This document shows positions 8,782-19,451 of a stretch of DNA of 23,388 bases, in pieces (the first letter of the stretch is position 1; the number at the start of each line of letters is the position of its first letter). Position numbers and translations under genes: made by a program. A model generated the notes under the pieces. The model saw only the letters and a list, made by a program, of their open reading frames with translations. It made no database searches and was not told the origin of the DNA. Source of the stretch: Oppiella nova (lineage: Eukaryota > Arthropoda > Arachnida > Sarcoptiformes > Oppiidae); contig CAJPVJ010000546.1 in assembly GCA_905397405.1 (NCBI GenBank), positions 1 to 23,388 on the forward strand, written 5' to 3'.

Positions 8782-11700
8782 ATGTTTTCAAACAAATTGT
8801 GTTTTAAATTAATTCATAAAGTGCTTACAATTTCAATAGTTTTTGTGTATATAATCCCAAATTCTTGTGATACTTATGCCGACAATAATATAACGGATGA
8901 AACGAGTGGACAGTATTTCGGTGCTCAGGAACTCATATCCAGAAGTGAACCCAAATTATTGGGGATTTTTGCCGACGGAGTCACTGATCGTACAAATAAT
9001 AGTGTTATAAGATTTAACGATAATTATGGGGTCGGATTAAAAGGTCAGAAATAATTTCTATATTATAATAAATTAAACCTTAAAATAATTTTAAAATATT
9101 GTAAATTGAAACCTAAATTTTATGAATTTTTTCAATACATGTTTAATATTTCAGATCAATTTACAATAAATAAGCGAGAACAAATTGGAGACGATGACCA
9201 AACGAGTGCACAATTGCCAGAATATGGCACTAATATAAGCCAAAAAAGCCATTCATTAAATCTATGTAATAAATTGGGTGAACAAAGTGAACCGGAGCCT
9301 AACTGTTTGCTCAGTCCTATACAAACACCTTCAGTGAATAATCAGGTATATATTCCGTAATGAATGAATTAATAATTATTCACAGATCTAATTGCATCAA
9401 ATACCTGTCCCCAACAGATAGTGCCTTTATATCCCGTATACTTTCATATGCATGATGCGGATGTTCAGAAATCCAATCCCCTCAAAATGCCTCGGGAATC
9501 ATATATCGCAATGATGGTGAAGGTGTGTAGTAAACCTTATGGTCAGCTATTGATATACGACGAGGAGTCCAAAAAACATTTATTGAGTTTTAATAATGAT
9601 GGTCACACCGATATGTGTAACTATTACGGTGACCAAAGTATTAATAATTACGAGACCTTTGTATCCGATTCTAATAATGTAAGTATTATTTTTGCTGATA
9701 AATTCTCATTTACACCTCAACTTACATAAAGTAAACTTTAGTTAAACTACAAAATGAATGGATTTTCTTGTAGGTTAGAGTAGAAATTATGTTACCTGAA
9801 CCTGATGAAATAATAAAAACCCAGGAACCAGGTATTGACCCAAAACTTGATGTTCGGCATTTAACAGTCAATTATAAAGACCCAATTAAAGCAAAATCAA
9901 AGACTTTTTCTCTTGATATCTACTACTTCGTGATTAACTTCCGGGACATCTCTGAGCGGGAACTGTATTGGAAGGACGATGAAGACCACTACCAAGAGGT
10001 CGCTTACGTCCCAAACACTGTCATCACATATAAACTGATGCCTCCGCCGCCCACCGGAGGCAAGGATATTAGGGTCGGCATTAGGATATACATTGAATAC
10101 CTGGACATTGACGTGGATTCTGGCGATTTCGTGCTCATAGGACCCGGTTCTGAGCCAACGCACCGGGAGTTAAGCAAAGCACAGATAATCACTGAACTTA
10201 TTGGCGAAGATGATGACGACCAAGAAGTGTTCATTTATGCCGATTCGGCTTATATTCGGTATAATGTCCTTGTACACTTTTTTATTTGTCAAATTGGATT
10301 TTATGATATATGTCTTATATTTGTGTTTTAATTATGTTTATATCCATAAATCTATTTATGACTTGTGGTACAACAGTTTAGTGACCCATAATTCCCTGAA
10401 AACGGGAACAGCTGAGCAACTGACCCAACAGAAGGGAACGGCTCTCAAGTTCAGGTGGTATGAGCCCAACATAACTGTAACGGACCGTCCGGATGAACAG
10501 GTGCCCCAACGAGTGCGGGACTCTGCCGTCCAGGTGTGTGTCATAGACCAGAGTTGTGCCACATTTAACACCACATATAAGACGGCATTCATCGACGAGT
10601 TGGTACACATCGCCAATGTCTTCCTCTTCAAAGACTCCGACGACAAAGACGTCAAGAATTTGGTTTCCAGTGAATCGGGTAATCATTTATATAATCACCA
10701 TTAAAACTAACAGAAAAAACACATTTAAGAGCTGGTATACCATTAGGGAATACCAGTAAATTACTTGTACAACCATTTGAACATAAAATCCATTTAAATT
10801 CTTAATTAATACCTTGTTTTCAGCATAAATGCTGAGAAAAGTTTTGAAAACAATTACTTCTTTTGAATAAATTATTCGCAACTAATGATACATTTTTGTG
10901 TTGCAATAAAAATTGAATACCTTTTTTTTATTAATGTTTAATATTTGTGTCACTATTTTTCAGTGTATTTATTCAACACCGAAGACAATGTCCGCATCCG
11001 TAACGGCAAGAGTGACATATCGTGTCAGATGGAAATGGCGATCACGAGTCCCATAGACGTGCACTGGCCTATGGTTGCCTACAATGTGCTGAAGAGTATA
11101 TTCTTCAAGAGTGGCAGTCGAGAGATGCATATCATGAGAGGGAAGGATGTCTTTAAGACATATAAAGTGACGGATTGTGCTCATGAGTCCATATCGTTCT
11201 GGAGAATGATTTTACCCATAATTGTCATACTTGTCGTCTCCATTGCCCTAATGTTGGTCGCCTGGAGGTATAGTATATTACCGACGCTATGCATCACATA
11301 CTATAATAACCTCTATTTTATCGACACTAGTACTGTATCTCGAGAACTCTAACCAACAGTTTTATTATAATCCTAAATATTATGATTATTATTGCTTTAT
11401 TATTGATTATTTTTAAGTGGTTTCCATTCACATAATCAATGATTTTAAATATTCATAACTTGTTATCTGATTTTGTATTTCCCATATAGATATCAAGCCC
11501 ACAATTGGTCTCAGGCCCAGAGCGCAAATAACACAAAGTATGCGAGCGCACCGGTAGTCGAGCAAAATGAGGACATACTGTACGCTAAGGGCGGCGGACC
11601 TAAAGACAATCCAATATTCGTGGACTTAGAGACCAATACATCGCCGACCAGTAACCGGAATACTCCTAATAATATCAATAAAAATAGTAATGACTATGAA

Positions 11701-12798
11701 TTCAATTAGTTTTTGCAAAATATTAGTTTAATTATTAGACATAAAAATTAATTCTTAAAAGAATTGTAAAAATAATTTTTCATCAGAAACAAAATATATT
11801 TGTTAGTGACTTAGTTGTGAAAAATTATTTGCTTGTGTTAACTGTTTAGTAGTAATTTATTAAATTGTTATTTTCATTAAATGAAGTTTTGTAAACTATT
11901 GTAAACTGGCTTAATTTTTGTGTTTAATGTGTTTATAGCATATTAGCATACAGTGTAAATAGTGTATTAAATATTATTTGTAAAAAATAATTATTCCTGT
12001 TTTAACACTTAATATTATTTTATATTCAATGTGTTTAGTTGATGTCGTAGATAGTGGCCAACCATTACATGCTTCACAACTACCCCAGACATCACATCCC
12101 ATTCAGCCCCACAAACCTGTTTCAAACCAGACATCGGACTCGTCGTACGCCTCGTCGAGGAATAGACTGACTTCAGTGAATGAATCGCCAGAATTTGTGA
12201 AGAAATTATGGGTCCCTCCCACTGATGGCCGACCAGAGAATGAGTACGTATTGGATAACAAGGGGTTTGACAGCAGGGATGACATCTCCGGTGCCCGAAG
12301 TCATGATGCCGTCAGAGATATGGACTTCAGATCCAACACATTCAGCGCACCAAAAACACCCGATGAAGTGACACCACCCGAGCCTATTACTGGTATGACT
12401 ACCCTCTCAAACACTACAGCTTTTAAATTACACATTTAAATGCAGTTTCTATGAGACAAAAAAAATTATGAGTTATCACAAGACCTATGCATAACTTAAG
12501 AGCCAATAGAGTGCTATCAGACACTTGAATATTAAAATAATTCATTGCGTAAGAGATAATGATTAATGATTTGTTGTGTCGATTGTCTGCAAAAGGTCTG
12601 AACGGCACTCAACACGAGAGTCTGCGCTCATACCCGAAGTCAGCGCTACGGCAACGGACTATTGAGATGGAGAACACCGTTCCCCTCACAACCGGCACCC
12701 AATTCATGTCCGTAAACGACCCGTTCCGGCGCTCATCCAAAGTCCAGTTTGAACTCCCAAACCGACGCCCCAACGAACCGCCCTTTCATCGCAATTAA
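8782..12798 (+). CDS. Single-pass receptor-like protein with CUB-like ectodomain, nine exons
   Basis: Exons: 8782-9043, 9155-9345, 9418-9678, 9774-10258, 10377-10678, 10964-11267, 11490-11650 or -11686, 12039-12392, 12596-12798. All junctions are GT-AG and all phases agree, giving 840 or 852 residues. A hydrophobic leader covers residues 10-26. A charged linker follows. Exons 3-5 make a beta-rich ectodomain whose end resembles a CUB domain (GIRIYIEYLDIDVDSGDFVL, then FIYADSAYIRL and ALKFRWYEP). Exon 6 closes the ectodomain and ends with one membrane helix (MILPIIVILVVSIALMLVAW). Exons 7-9 form a cytoplasmic tail of about 240-250 residues rich in Ser, Pro, Asn and charge, with NPIF and ENEYVLDN. 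No enzyme domain is visible. The family is not recognised, and ligand and pathway are unknown. If exon 7 is not spliced onward it stops at 11709, giving a short-tail form. Confidence 0.75.
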
Positions 12799-13361
12799 CA
12801 CCAATTTATTTTCAAGTTTATTATTTGAGTCCATTAAACATATTTAAAACACTTATTAATGCCGTATATTTAAATTTTGATTCAATATTTTTATATTATA
12901 CAAGTATTTTATAATATAATTCTTTAAAAATCAGGGAAATATAATGCAATATTTTTGTTTATTAATTAATATTCTGATCAATACTCTACTTAACATTCAA
13001 ATTAATCATATATTTGCAATCAATTCTTGTTTGTCTAATTTAAAATTTTATTTAAAAGTTTTTACCATTAAATACATATAATTTAAATAAATTGAAGATC
13101 AATACTAATGAAACAGTGGTTTGTGTTCATCCCTCAGACGTTGGATTCAATGACTCTGAAGAGTAAAAAATTATATGATTTGATTAAATATTAATAATCT
13201 AAAAAATGAATTTTAAAAAGTTTTGCATACTTTCCAGTTGTTTGTACTCCAAATTCTCTTTATTAATAAACGAGATAAACTTTATTAGACCCCTATATTA
13301 GAAGAATATTTTGAATATTATCAATTATTAGTCTCAATATTTTTAAAATCAGTGATAATTT
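12799..13361. other. AT-rich intergenic region between convergent genes
   Basis: No long frame. A short, less AT-rich island at 13110-13165 reads on the minus strand as a possible acceptor (TACTCTTCAG) followed by a few codons. It might be a terminal exon of the neighbouring minus-strand gene, but the joined frames end almost at once. Confidence 0.5.
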
Positions 13362-13976
13362 TTAAAGTGAATGTTTACTGTATTTAGAAAACATATGTAA
13401 AATTGTAAATTCATACCAAAATAGACCAGTGATCACCAAAATATTGAATCCAACCGCAAGTAAGAGAATGGGCGCATAATTATAGGATTCTGATGCCGAT
13501 GTCGGTGCAGGTGCTCGGTTTTGTGCTGGTGGGTTAGCCCCCATGCCTATATTAATACTACCGTCAACCATAGTAGTACTGGGATAGTCTGAATCTAGTG
13601 GTTCATCAGATGACTTATTTATTGGCATCAATTTAGTGGTACTCAATGGGATATTAGTAGGTGAGTCGGTTAATGCCATAGGGCTGGTATCATTTATTCG
13701 TCTCTTTTGTCTTTGAACTAATACTTCATGTGATTGCTGCTGAAGTATTACATCCGATGGCTTTGAATCCACAAAACCTTTTTGTTTGTCCGCTATCTCT
13801 AAGTCATTTCTAATGTTTTTAGGGTCTTTAGTAACCTTTGGTTTGGTTTTGGGAATATTTACAAAAGTTCCGTCAATTCCTTGATTTAAATGTCGAGAAT
13901 CTTTTATTACTGAAGACTTTTGTAATTGAAATGCAGTAAATATAATTATAATACAAATCAATGTATGTGAAGACAT
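13362..13976 (-). CDS. Small type I membrane protein with Ser/Thr/Pro-rich stalk
   Basis: ATG at 13976, in the head-to-head promoter; stop at 13364-13362; 204 residues. Residues 1-18 form a signal peptide (LICIIIIFTAF). The luminal part is low in complexity, rich in Lys, Asp, Ser, Thr and Pro, without cysteines. A basic RQKRR at 89-93 fits a furin-type cleavage site. A single membrane helix (PILLLAVGFNILVITGLFW) lies near 168-187, followed by a short tail. A GTATGA donor inside the helix end could splice to a further exon, but the joins I tried hit a stop immediately, so the plain frame is kept. No family is recognised. It is transcribed divergently from the gene at 14231, with 254 bases between the start codons. 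Confidence 0.6.
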   Translation of the reverse strand: MSSHTLICIIIIFTAFQLQKSSVIKDSRHLNQGIDGTFVNIPKTKPKVTKDPKNIRNDLEIADKQKGFVDSKPSDVILQQQSHEVLVQRQKRRINDTSPMALTDSPTNIPLSTTKLMPINKSSDEPLDSDYPSTTMVDGSINIGMGANPPAQNRAPAPTSASESYNYAPILLLAVGFNILVITGLFWYEFTILHMFSKYSKHSL

Positions 13977-14230
13977 TTTCAATTATCTGAATGAATGCGA
14001 ATAGTTTGAACAAAAGTAAAAAATTATTTTAAGTCCTAACAAATAATGCATTCAGTAATAAGTGCTCGTGAATTTGTTTAGCTGTTTGATAATAATTTTA
14101 AAATAATCTCAAGACTTTAGCTCCAGTTAATTGTAAATTAAAACTGATTCACTTGAATATTAGTCACATTATAAGTTACAATTGATAACTCATGATAATT
14201 ATCTTATAATAGCAAACATTTTAACATAAA
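13977..14230. promoter_or_regulatory. Bidirectional promoter region
   Basis: 254 bases separate the start codons of two divergent genes, so both promoters must sit here or overlap the leaders. No clear TATA box or other motif is visible. Confidence 0.4.
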
Positions 14231-14677
14231 ATGAGTTTTTGGATTATATACGTGGCATTCATTGAGACACTTATTATATCGATTACTATCTCAATACTAA
14301 TGCCATATGTTTTGTGGACGGCTTTGGATGCGTTAAGAATATTGCGGTCACAGGAAGTGATTTATATGAGGACTCTGACGGACTCCCTGTCCATCGATGA
14401 CAGTCTCAAACACCGATTAAGACAAACGAGTTATATATCACCAAATGCTTTGTTGACGGGCTTGAGATCGGAAGAAGTTTCAGACAACGAAATAAAATTT
14501 GGGCACAAAATTGGACGAATCAAACGTGGAGTGAATGAACTCAAGACTAGACTTAATAATTTTGTTAAGAACTATGGATCCATTGGTGATAGTAAGCAAA
14601 GTAGTGCAACCAAATTAGTGCAAAAAATTAACAAATTGAACGCCAAATGCGAGGCACTGTCTGAACGTTTTGAATAG
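14231..14677 (+). CDS. Small N-terminally anchored coiled-coil protein
   Basis: One exon, ATG in context ATAAAATGA, stop TAG at 14675-14677, 148 residues. Residues 3-30 are hydrophobic (WIIYVAFIETLIISITISIL) and read as an uncleaved anchor or a signal peptide. The rest is polar, with heptad-like helices in the second half (IKRGVNELKTRLNNFVKNYG, then TKLVQKINKLNAKCEALSERF) that predict a coiled coil. There is one cysteine near the end. No enzyme motif or family is recognised. The head-to-head partner is also a small membrane protein, which suggests co-expression but does not prove it. Confidence 0.6.
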   Translation: MSFWIIYVAFIETLIISITISILMPYVLWTALDALRILRSQEVIYMRTLTDSLSIDDSLKHRLRQTSYISPNALLTGLRSEEVSDNEIKFGHKIGRIKRGVNELKTRLNNFVKNYGSIGDSKQSSATKLVQKINKLNAKCEALSERFE

Positions 14678-15448
14678 TTTCTTAAATCTATTTATCAAAT
14701 ATAATTAGCATTAATCAATCAAATTAATTTTGTCTGAAATTAACTTTTAATTTTATTGATTAAATCATTTTTACATTTTTGTTTATTTCAATACATTTTA
14801 GAGTTTATTTAACATTGGTTAGTGTATATTTAATGTGTATAATACTATGAACTGTAACCACAAATAAACATAAAATAAAATATTTTGAAATAAAATTCAA
14901 AATATAATTTAAAAGCTTATTTTAGCAAAGGGTGGTGGTGGGGCCTAGAGTGGTGTAACGGTTAGAGTGTCTGCCTAACAGTAGCTAAGTTAAGGTTAAT
15001 CAATAGGAGACCACCTGAAAGGAGATGTATAGGGGATATGAGTTCGCACCCCAAACGGGGAAAAAATTTTTTTTATTAAAAGTTTGTTAAAAAATTTTTT
15101 TTATTAAGTTTGTTAAAAAGTTTTCAAGTAGTTTATACGTATTTAAGCCATAATGGTATAATCAAGTATATTTCATAGTACTCAATTGTAATAAGAAACC
15201 TATTATAATAACAATACCCATACTGTGCAAACTTGTATAACTTTGAAACTTTTAAAATATTATATTAAGTTTCAAAAAATTGCAATCTCTTCGAAATAAT
15301 CTCAAATAAAAACCATAAATGATAACAAAAATGTGAACTAAAAAACTTTTTCTATGATAAAAACTTGTACAGTAATAAAAAGTGACTGCAAAGAGCACCA
15401 CTAAAAATATGTAGGATCATGCATTGAATCATTGAATAATCCGTGAAA
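14678..15448. other. Intergenic region with a SINE-like element
   Basis: AT-rich flanks around the tRNA-derived element at 14941-15120. No coding exon is visible before the ATG at 15449. Confidence 0.6.
14941..15120 (+). mobile_element. tRNA-derived SINE-like element
   Basis: The GC-richer block 14941-15060 begins like a tRNA: a D-arm/box-A segment TGGTGTAACGGTTAGAG at 14951-14967 and an anticodon-loop-like CCTAACA at 14974-14980, as in tRNA-Val with anticodon AAC. About 60 bases later comes a box-B-like GAGTTCGCACC near 15040-15050. The acceptor and T stems do not pair, so it is not a working tRNA. An A/T-rich tail follows, with a repeated AAAAAATTTTTTTTATTAA unit at 15061-15111. Head, internal Pol III boxes and tail are typical of tRNA-derived SINEs. 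No target-site duplication was confirmed and no second copy lies in the window. Confidence 0.45.
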
Positions 15449-16970
15449 ATGAGCAGTCTCAATTCACTATATAGACTCGGATACAACAGATGTCGTTATA
15501 TAGGCTGTGCGGACAAAATGATACTGGATATGCCTGGCATAGACAATATGAGGGAACGGTATGTAAACAGTCTATGCACTGGCATACAGAAATGGCATAA
15601 TTAAAGGCACACACAGACTGAGTGAGAAGGGGAACGGTGTATATAATTGAGTGCTTTAATACATATCGCGTTATAGTCTATATTACAACAGAAATGATAT
15701 TAAAATAATAAGACTTCAAACCAATCGATACAACCGACGAACTATTGAAAGGCTATTGCGAGTCAAGTGTCAGTCGGTTATCGCAATAGTGGACCCATTT
15801 GTGAGACACACTGTATTGAGACGTTTTTTGGCGCTTTTTATGTCTTAAAAAATACAAACAATTTGTTGTGATTTTGTTGAGACATTTCTGGTGCCATTCA
15901 ACACTGTTTGCATTCACTGTCACTGCCATTACTATCGGATCCATACGTGAGTATATCATATCATATATACCTATATTGTGTTGTTATTATCATATGAATG
16001 CTGTGTTTGATTGAAATGATAGTCAATTTGCGTGTGAAATGCGAGTACAAGTCATCATTGATTTGATGCCACTTTGAGTGACATATGATTGTCAGTAGTA
16101 ATGGATTTGAATGTTTGACACATTGTATTGGATGTGATTCAGTGATTGATTGGTGTCTTAGTGTTGTTGTCATATAATGGCACCAAATGTTGTCATATTA
16201 TAACTGTTTGTTATGTCAGTCATTGGGTGTGCGTTAGACACGTCTGTATCACTTGATTGTACTGTGGGTTCACTAATAGGCTATTAATAGTACTGTAGTG
16301 CAGACTATACATTATGTACGCTATAGAGTGGGAGTGAGTGAGTGAGAGAGAGAGAGAGAGAGAGAGCTAGTGGTCTACTGGACACGAATTGGTGATAGCC
16401 TTTAAAGCCTAACCTAGGGTTCGATAGCCTATGAAGTGGTTGACTGTCACCAGGAGTCTTGATTCATGATTATGCCTCTAAAGTGCCGATATATATGTCT
16501 GTATTATAAGTGTATGTCTTTGTGTGAACCGTTAGGTGATGTCATCGAAGGACAACTGGAAGAGACACTTCCGGACGGAAGTGATAGACAACAAGAACGT
16601 GCACTTTTGTCTGAGCAATGGGTGCGACTTCAAGACCACGATCCAGAAGGACATGCAGTTTCACGTGCGAAAGCACCAGAAGAAGTGCTTCCCATTTGTT
16701 TGCAAAGCGTTTAACTGCGATAAGGCCTTCAAGACACGAGCGGCGCTCGAGGAGCACGAGACCAACCATAGGTGCGGCTTCGGCATCGATGGCATGGAGG
16801 ACATCGGCATCTGTGGCCTCAATGCCCTCAAAGTACACTATCAGATGATTGTCGATAACAACAAGTTTAAGTACTGTTGCAAATGGGGTGACTGTCATTA
16901 CGTGATCACCCGACTTGACTGCATCGAAAAGCATGTCCACCAACACGTCTGCACCTTTAAGACCCCGTAA
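15449..16970 (+). CDS. C2H2-like zinc-finger protein
   Basis: Exon 1, 15449-15562, starts at ATG (GAAAATGAGC) and ends TAT|GTAAAC. Exon 2, 16536-16970, follows ACCGTTAG| and is in phase 0, giving 182 residues. Exon 2 has three fingers with Cys-X4-Cys spacing: FCLSNGCDF...FHVRKH, FVCKAFNCDKAF...EEHETNH, and YCCKWGDCHYV...EKHVHQH, with H-X3-4-H ends. Exon 1 carries another Cys-X4-Cys pair (CRYIGC), and RHF in early exon 2 may complete a degenerate finger. C2H2 proteins usually bind nucleic acid in the nucleus; target unknown. The exon pairing is inferred from phase and from the finger-like exon 1. The 973-base intron is long for this window and could hide another exon, or exon 2 may start from ATG 16539. 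A C-rich 3' flank follows the stop. Confidence 0.6.
15563..16535 (+). other. Long intron of the zinc-finger gene
   Basis: No exon with good splice signals was found inside. It is less AT-rich than the other introns and contains a GAGT/GA microsatellite at 16332-16366. A tRNA-like T-arm (TAGGGTTCGATAGCCTA) lies at about 16417-16433. Open frames on the minus strand here look like chance. Confidence 0.45.
16332..16366. repeat. (GAGT)n(GA)n microsatellite
   Basis: Three GAGT units run into about 11 GA dinucleotides, just upstream of the second zinc-finger exon. Confidence 0.9.
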
Positions 16971-17075
16971 CCCCTCCCCCACCACCGACTTTGACCCCCT
17001 GTCACCGCCACTGCTATTACTTCCCTGACCCCTATCATCCTATTTATCCCCTCCCTGTCCGTGATTTTGGTGTAC

Positions 17076-17202
17076 CGATAGCCCTGCTATTGCTGTCTCT
17101 CTGATGCAATTGATGTCTTCTACCGATTGAATATAGACTTAAGTCTAGATCTAATTCATTGCTAATTAATTCATAGCCACTCACACTCTCACACACTCCA
17201 TA
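17076..17202 (+). repeat. 127-base unit, exact inverted copy at the window end
   Basis: This segment of the zinc-finger 3' flank is identical, as reverse complement, to 23262-23388. Identity runs for 127 bases and stops on the next base. It contains a small palindromic core (AGACTTAAGTCT). Confidence 0.95.
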
Positions 17203-17945
17203 ATCTACATTTTCTCATTTCTTTTGCAATACCAGAGAAAGCAATGTTTAAATATTTGTCATAATTTACAATAAATTTGAAATTTAAATCAAATATTACT
17301 TTCAAACATACATCAGATAAGAGAGATAATGTATATTTATTTATTTTATTGCGAGTGTAAATGATTGTTATTGTCATATAATTGACTCGTCTCCCCGTCA
17401 AAAATATCTTAATTATTTCAAAAAACAAATAAATATTAAGAAATTAGTTTTAAAAATGAGTTAGGATTAGAAATATATATTGATGAGGACATATTTTAAA
17501 ATATAATAAGATCTCATGTTTTTAAAAACAATAAACAATATGAAAATAGACAATTGATGTGTGAATAACAAACCTTTTTGACAATTAATTAAACCTATAA
17601 TTTGTTACTTCGTTTCCTCTGATTTTCAAATTCATTTGAATATTAAGTTGTGATAATCATTCATTCAATCGTCTATATTATATGTTTATTTTTAATGCTA
17701 AATATAATTTATATAATTTTAATTTTATGCTCACGTATAGAGAGAAAATTCATAAAAAATTGTCTCAACAAAGTTACAAGAATATTACACAAAATGTTAA
17801 ATAATCACAATAATTATACTAACAACTTTGATGTAAACATATCCAATCTGTAGGATTACCGGTAATATGATTTTCATTTTGTAGTTAAATAAACTTTTAC
17901 AATTATTTATTTATACAATGTTTTATAATATAGCTTTATAAAAGT

Positions 17946-17955
17946 TTTATTTATT
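17946..17955 (-). terminator. Overlapping polyadenylation signals of the lipocalin gene
   Basis: On the minus strand AATAAATAAA lies 14 bases past the stop codon, giving two overlapping AATAAA hexamers. Confidence 0.45.
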
Positions 17956-17969
17956 ATATAGTTGTCATA

Positions 17970-18846
17970 TTAATTGTCACAGTCTTGAGTGGTTACCCGA
18001 AATTTTTGAACTGAACTGCCCTTTGAACTTAACATTTGTTTCAGTTGTGACAGAGTTTGCGGACTTATCGATGATATGGTTTTATTTCGGCCTAAAATCC
18101 ACGCATTTTCTAAATGATCATAATGAATTAATTTTGCAATTTTTACAATTTAACAAATTAATTAATTGCATAGAATATTCTCTACAAACCATATCTCTGA
18201 TTGAATGGCAAATTACGGCACGAATAGGTCAACGCATACGAGGCATAATCGGTGGCCACAACCAACACATTTGCATTCATTGGTGGGACTGTTGTTATAA
18301 TTCATAAATTTGTATTTTACGGTACAGTATTAATAAGTCAGGAGTACTAACCAGTAAGGTTAAAAGTCTAATTTAATAACTAAAATATACTTACATTCAG
18401 GAAAAATTTCCGTAACATTAGAAGGATTGTTAGGTTGCGGTATGCCATAACCATGATAACTTATCTCATAATCACCTCTAAAGTTTGATGGATTAAGAAA
18501 TGGTTAATTAAGCAAGTAACGTATAAGTTATATGTTTCATATCTAACACATCAGTGTATTCATTGTGTGTTATATTGACAGTCCCGTCGGTATTCAATGA
18601 ATAGTTTGCTGTTTGACACTTGAATCCCGTCTCAAAAATGTCTGGATATTTCTCCAATTGATACCACAGTCCCATAAACTAACAAATTAATTATTGTTAT
18701 TAAAATTTATCTTATTAATAATAAATAATTATTTATACAGCTGGTCCATTGATGGCACCCATCGATTGGATTAATGGACATTGTTTTGATTGAACGCCAA
18801 TTGCCAGTAAATATACTGTTATAAAAATAGCTGTAATTTTAAACAT
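17970..18846 (-). CDS. Apolipoprotein-D-like lipocalin, five exons
   Basis: Minus-strand exons: 18846-18739, 18678-18521, 18477-18395, 18288-18190, 18109-17970. Introns are 60, 43, 106 and 80 bases, all GT-AG with matching phases; 195 residues. A signal peptide covers residues 1-20. The lipocalin GxW motif is G39-L40-W41 in MGLWYQLEKYPDIFETGFKC, nearly the ApoD pattern. Next come the TDYASYALTYSC strand (129-140) and the C-terminal ENAWILGRNKTIS helix region, ending FRVTTQDC. Four cysteines (23, 57, 140, 193) match the two disulfides of ApoD-like proteins. These are secreted carriers of small hydrophobic ligands (sterols, retinoids, pigments). Exons are too short to give a long open frame, so simple ORF scans miss it. 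The exon 2 donor (TATAC|GTTACT) is weak but is the only one that keeps frame. Ligand unknown. Confidence 0.85.
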
Positions 18847-19451
18847 TATTATTATTAAGAAAAATAATCAAATTTAAGTTAAGAATCACTTTAAAACTTC
18901 TAAACTAATCACTTCTTAGCAGTTTAAATGATGATATCATAATTATACCTGGCGATAAGAATATATTCTCTATTTTATACTATTTTATAATGGTACAAAT
19001 AATTTTATTAGTCATAGTAATTATAATTCATCAAAATATATTTTCTATGACAATATTTATTAACAATTCTTATCAATTCACAATGAGATAGCAATTTGAC
19101 TATCTAAACATTTGGATTTCTATAAAATAATAACATAATCAACATAATAATTATTAACTTTTTGTTTATTATTTAATACTTTGGTATTATTTATAATTTT
19201 GTACAAAACATTGCAATAATAGTTACAATATCAATAAGAAATATAAATGACTTTACTTTAAGTTACAATATTTACTTTAAGTTATTCAGTGACACATATG
19301 AATGACTATTAATTTTTAAAACAAATTTCTATTTAAAAAAGCAATTCTGCAAAATACACAGAGATCATAGTAAATAATATCTATTTTAAAACAAATTCCT
19401 TAAAATATTATTTTATAAAAGGAGTATTTATATGAAAATGCAATATTTCTG
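18847..19451. other. AT-rich intergenic region
   Basis: Spacer between two minus-strand genes; promoter of the lipocalin gene and 3' flank of the upstream gene. No coding signal and no clear promoter motif. Confidence 0.6.

Larger units (their letters stand above)
16971..17969. other. Intergenic region between convergent genes
   Basis: C-rich 3' flank of the zinc-finger gene to about 17070, the 127-base repeated unit, then AT-rich DNA with a 12-base ACCGGT palindrome at 17855-17866. The hydrophobic frame at 17650-17853 is AT-driven and not supported. Confidence 0.6.

Noticed and set aside
14941-15060. Functional intron-containing tRNA gene
   Set aside because: Acceptor and T-stem halves do not pair, and the spacing between boxes is too long; the SINE reading fits better.
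15753-16173. Two adjacent minus-strand frames of about 70 residues
   Set aside because: They lie within the zinc-finger intron, have no family motif, and resemble chance frames.
16542-16985. 147-residue minus-strand frame opposite the zinc-finger exon
   Set aside because: Shadow of the finger exon; the plus strand has three regular Cys/His fingers.
17650-17853. Plus-strand frame of 67 residues, hydrophobic at the N-terminus
   Set aside because: Composition (Ile, Asn, Leu, Lys) follows from AT-rich DNA; no motif, no splice context, and it overlaps the lipocalin 3' flank.
18023-18307. Plus-strand frame of 94 residues
   Set aside because: It is the antisense shadow of lipocalin exons 4 and 5, whose minus-strand motifs are clear.
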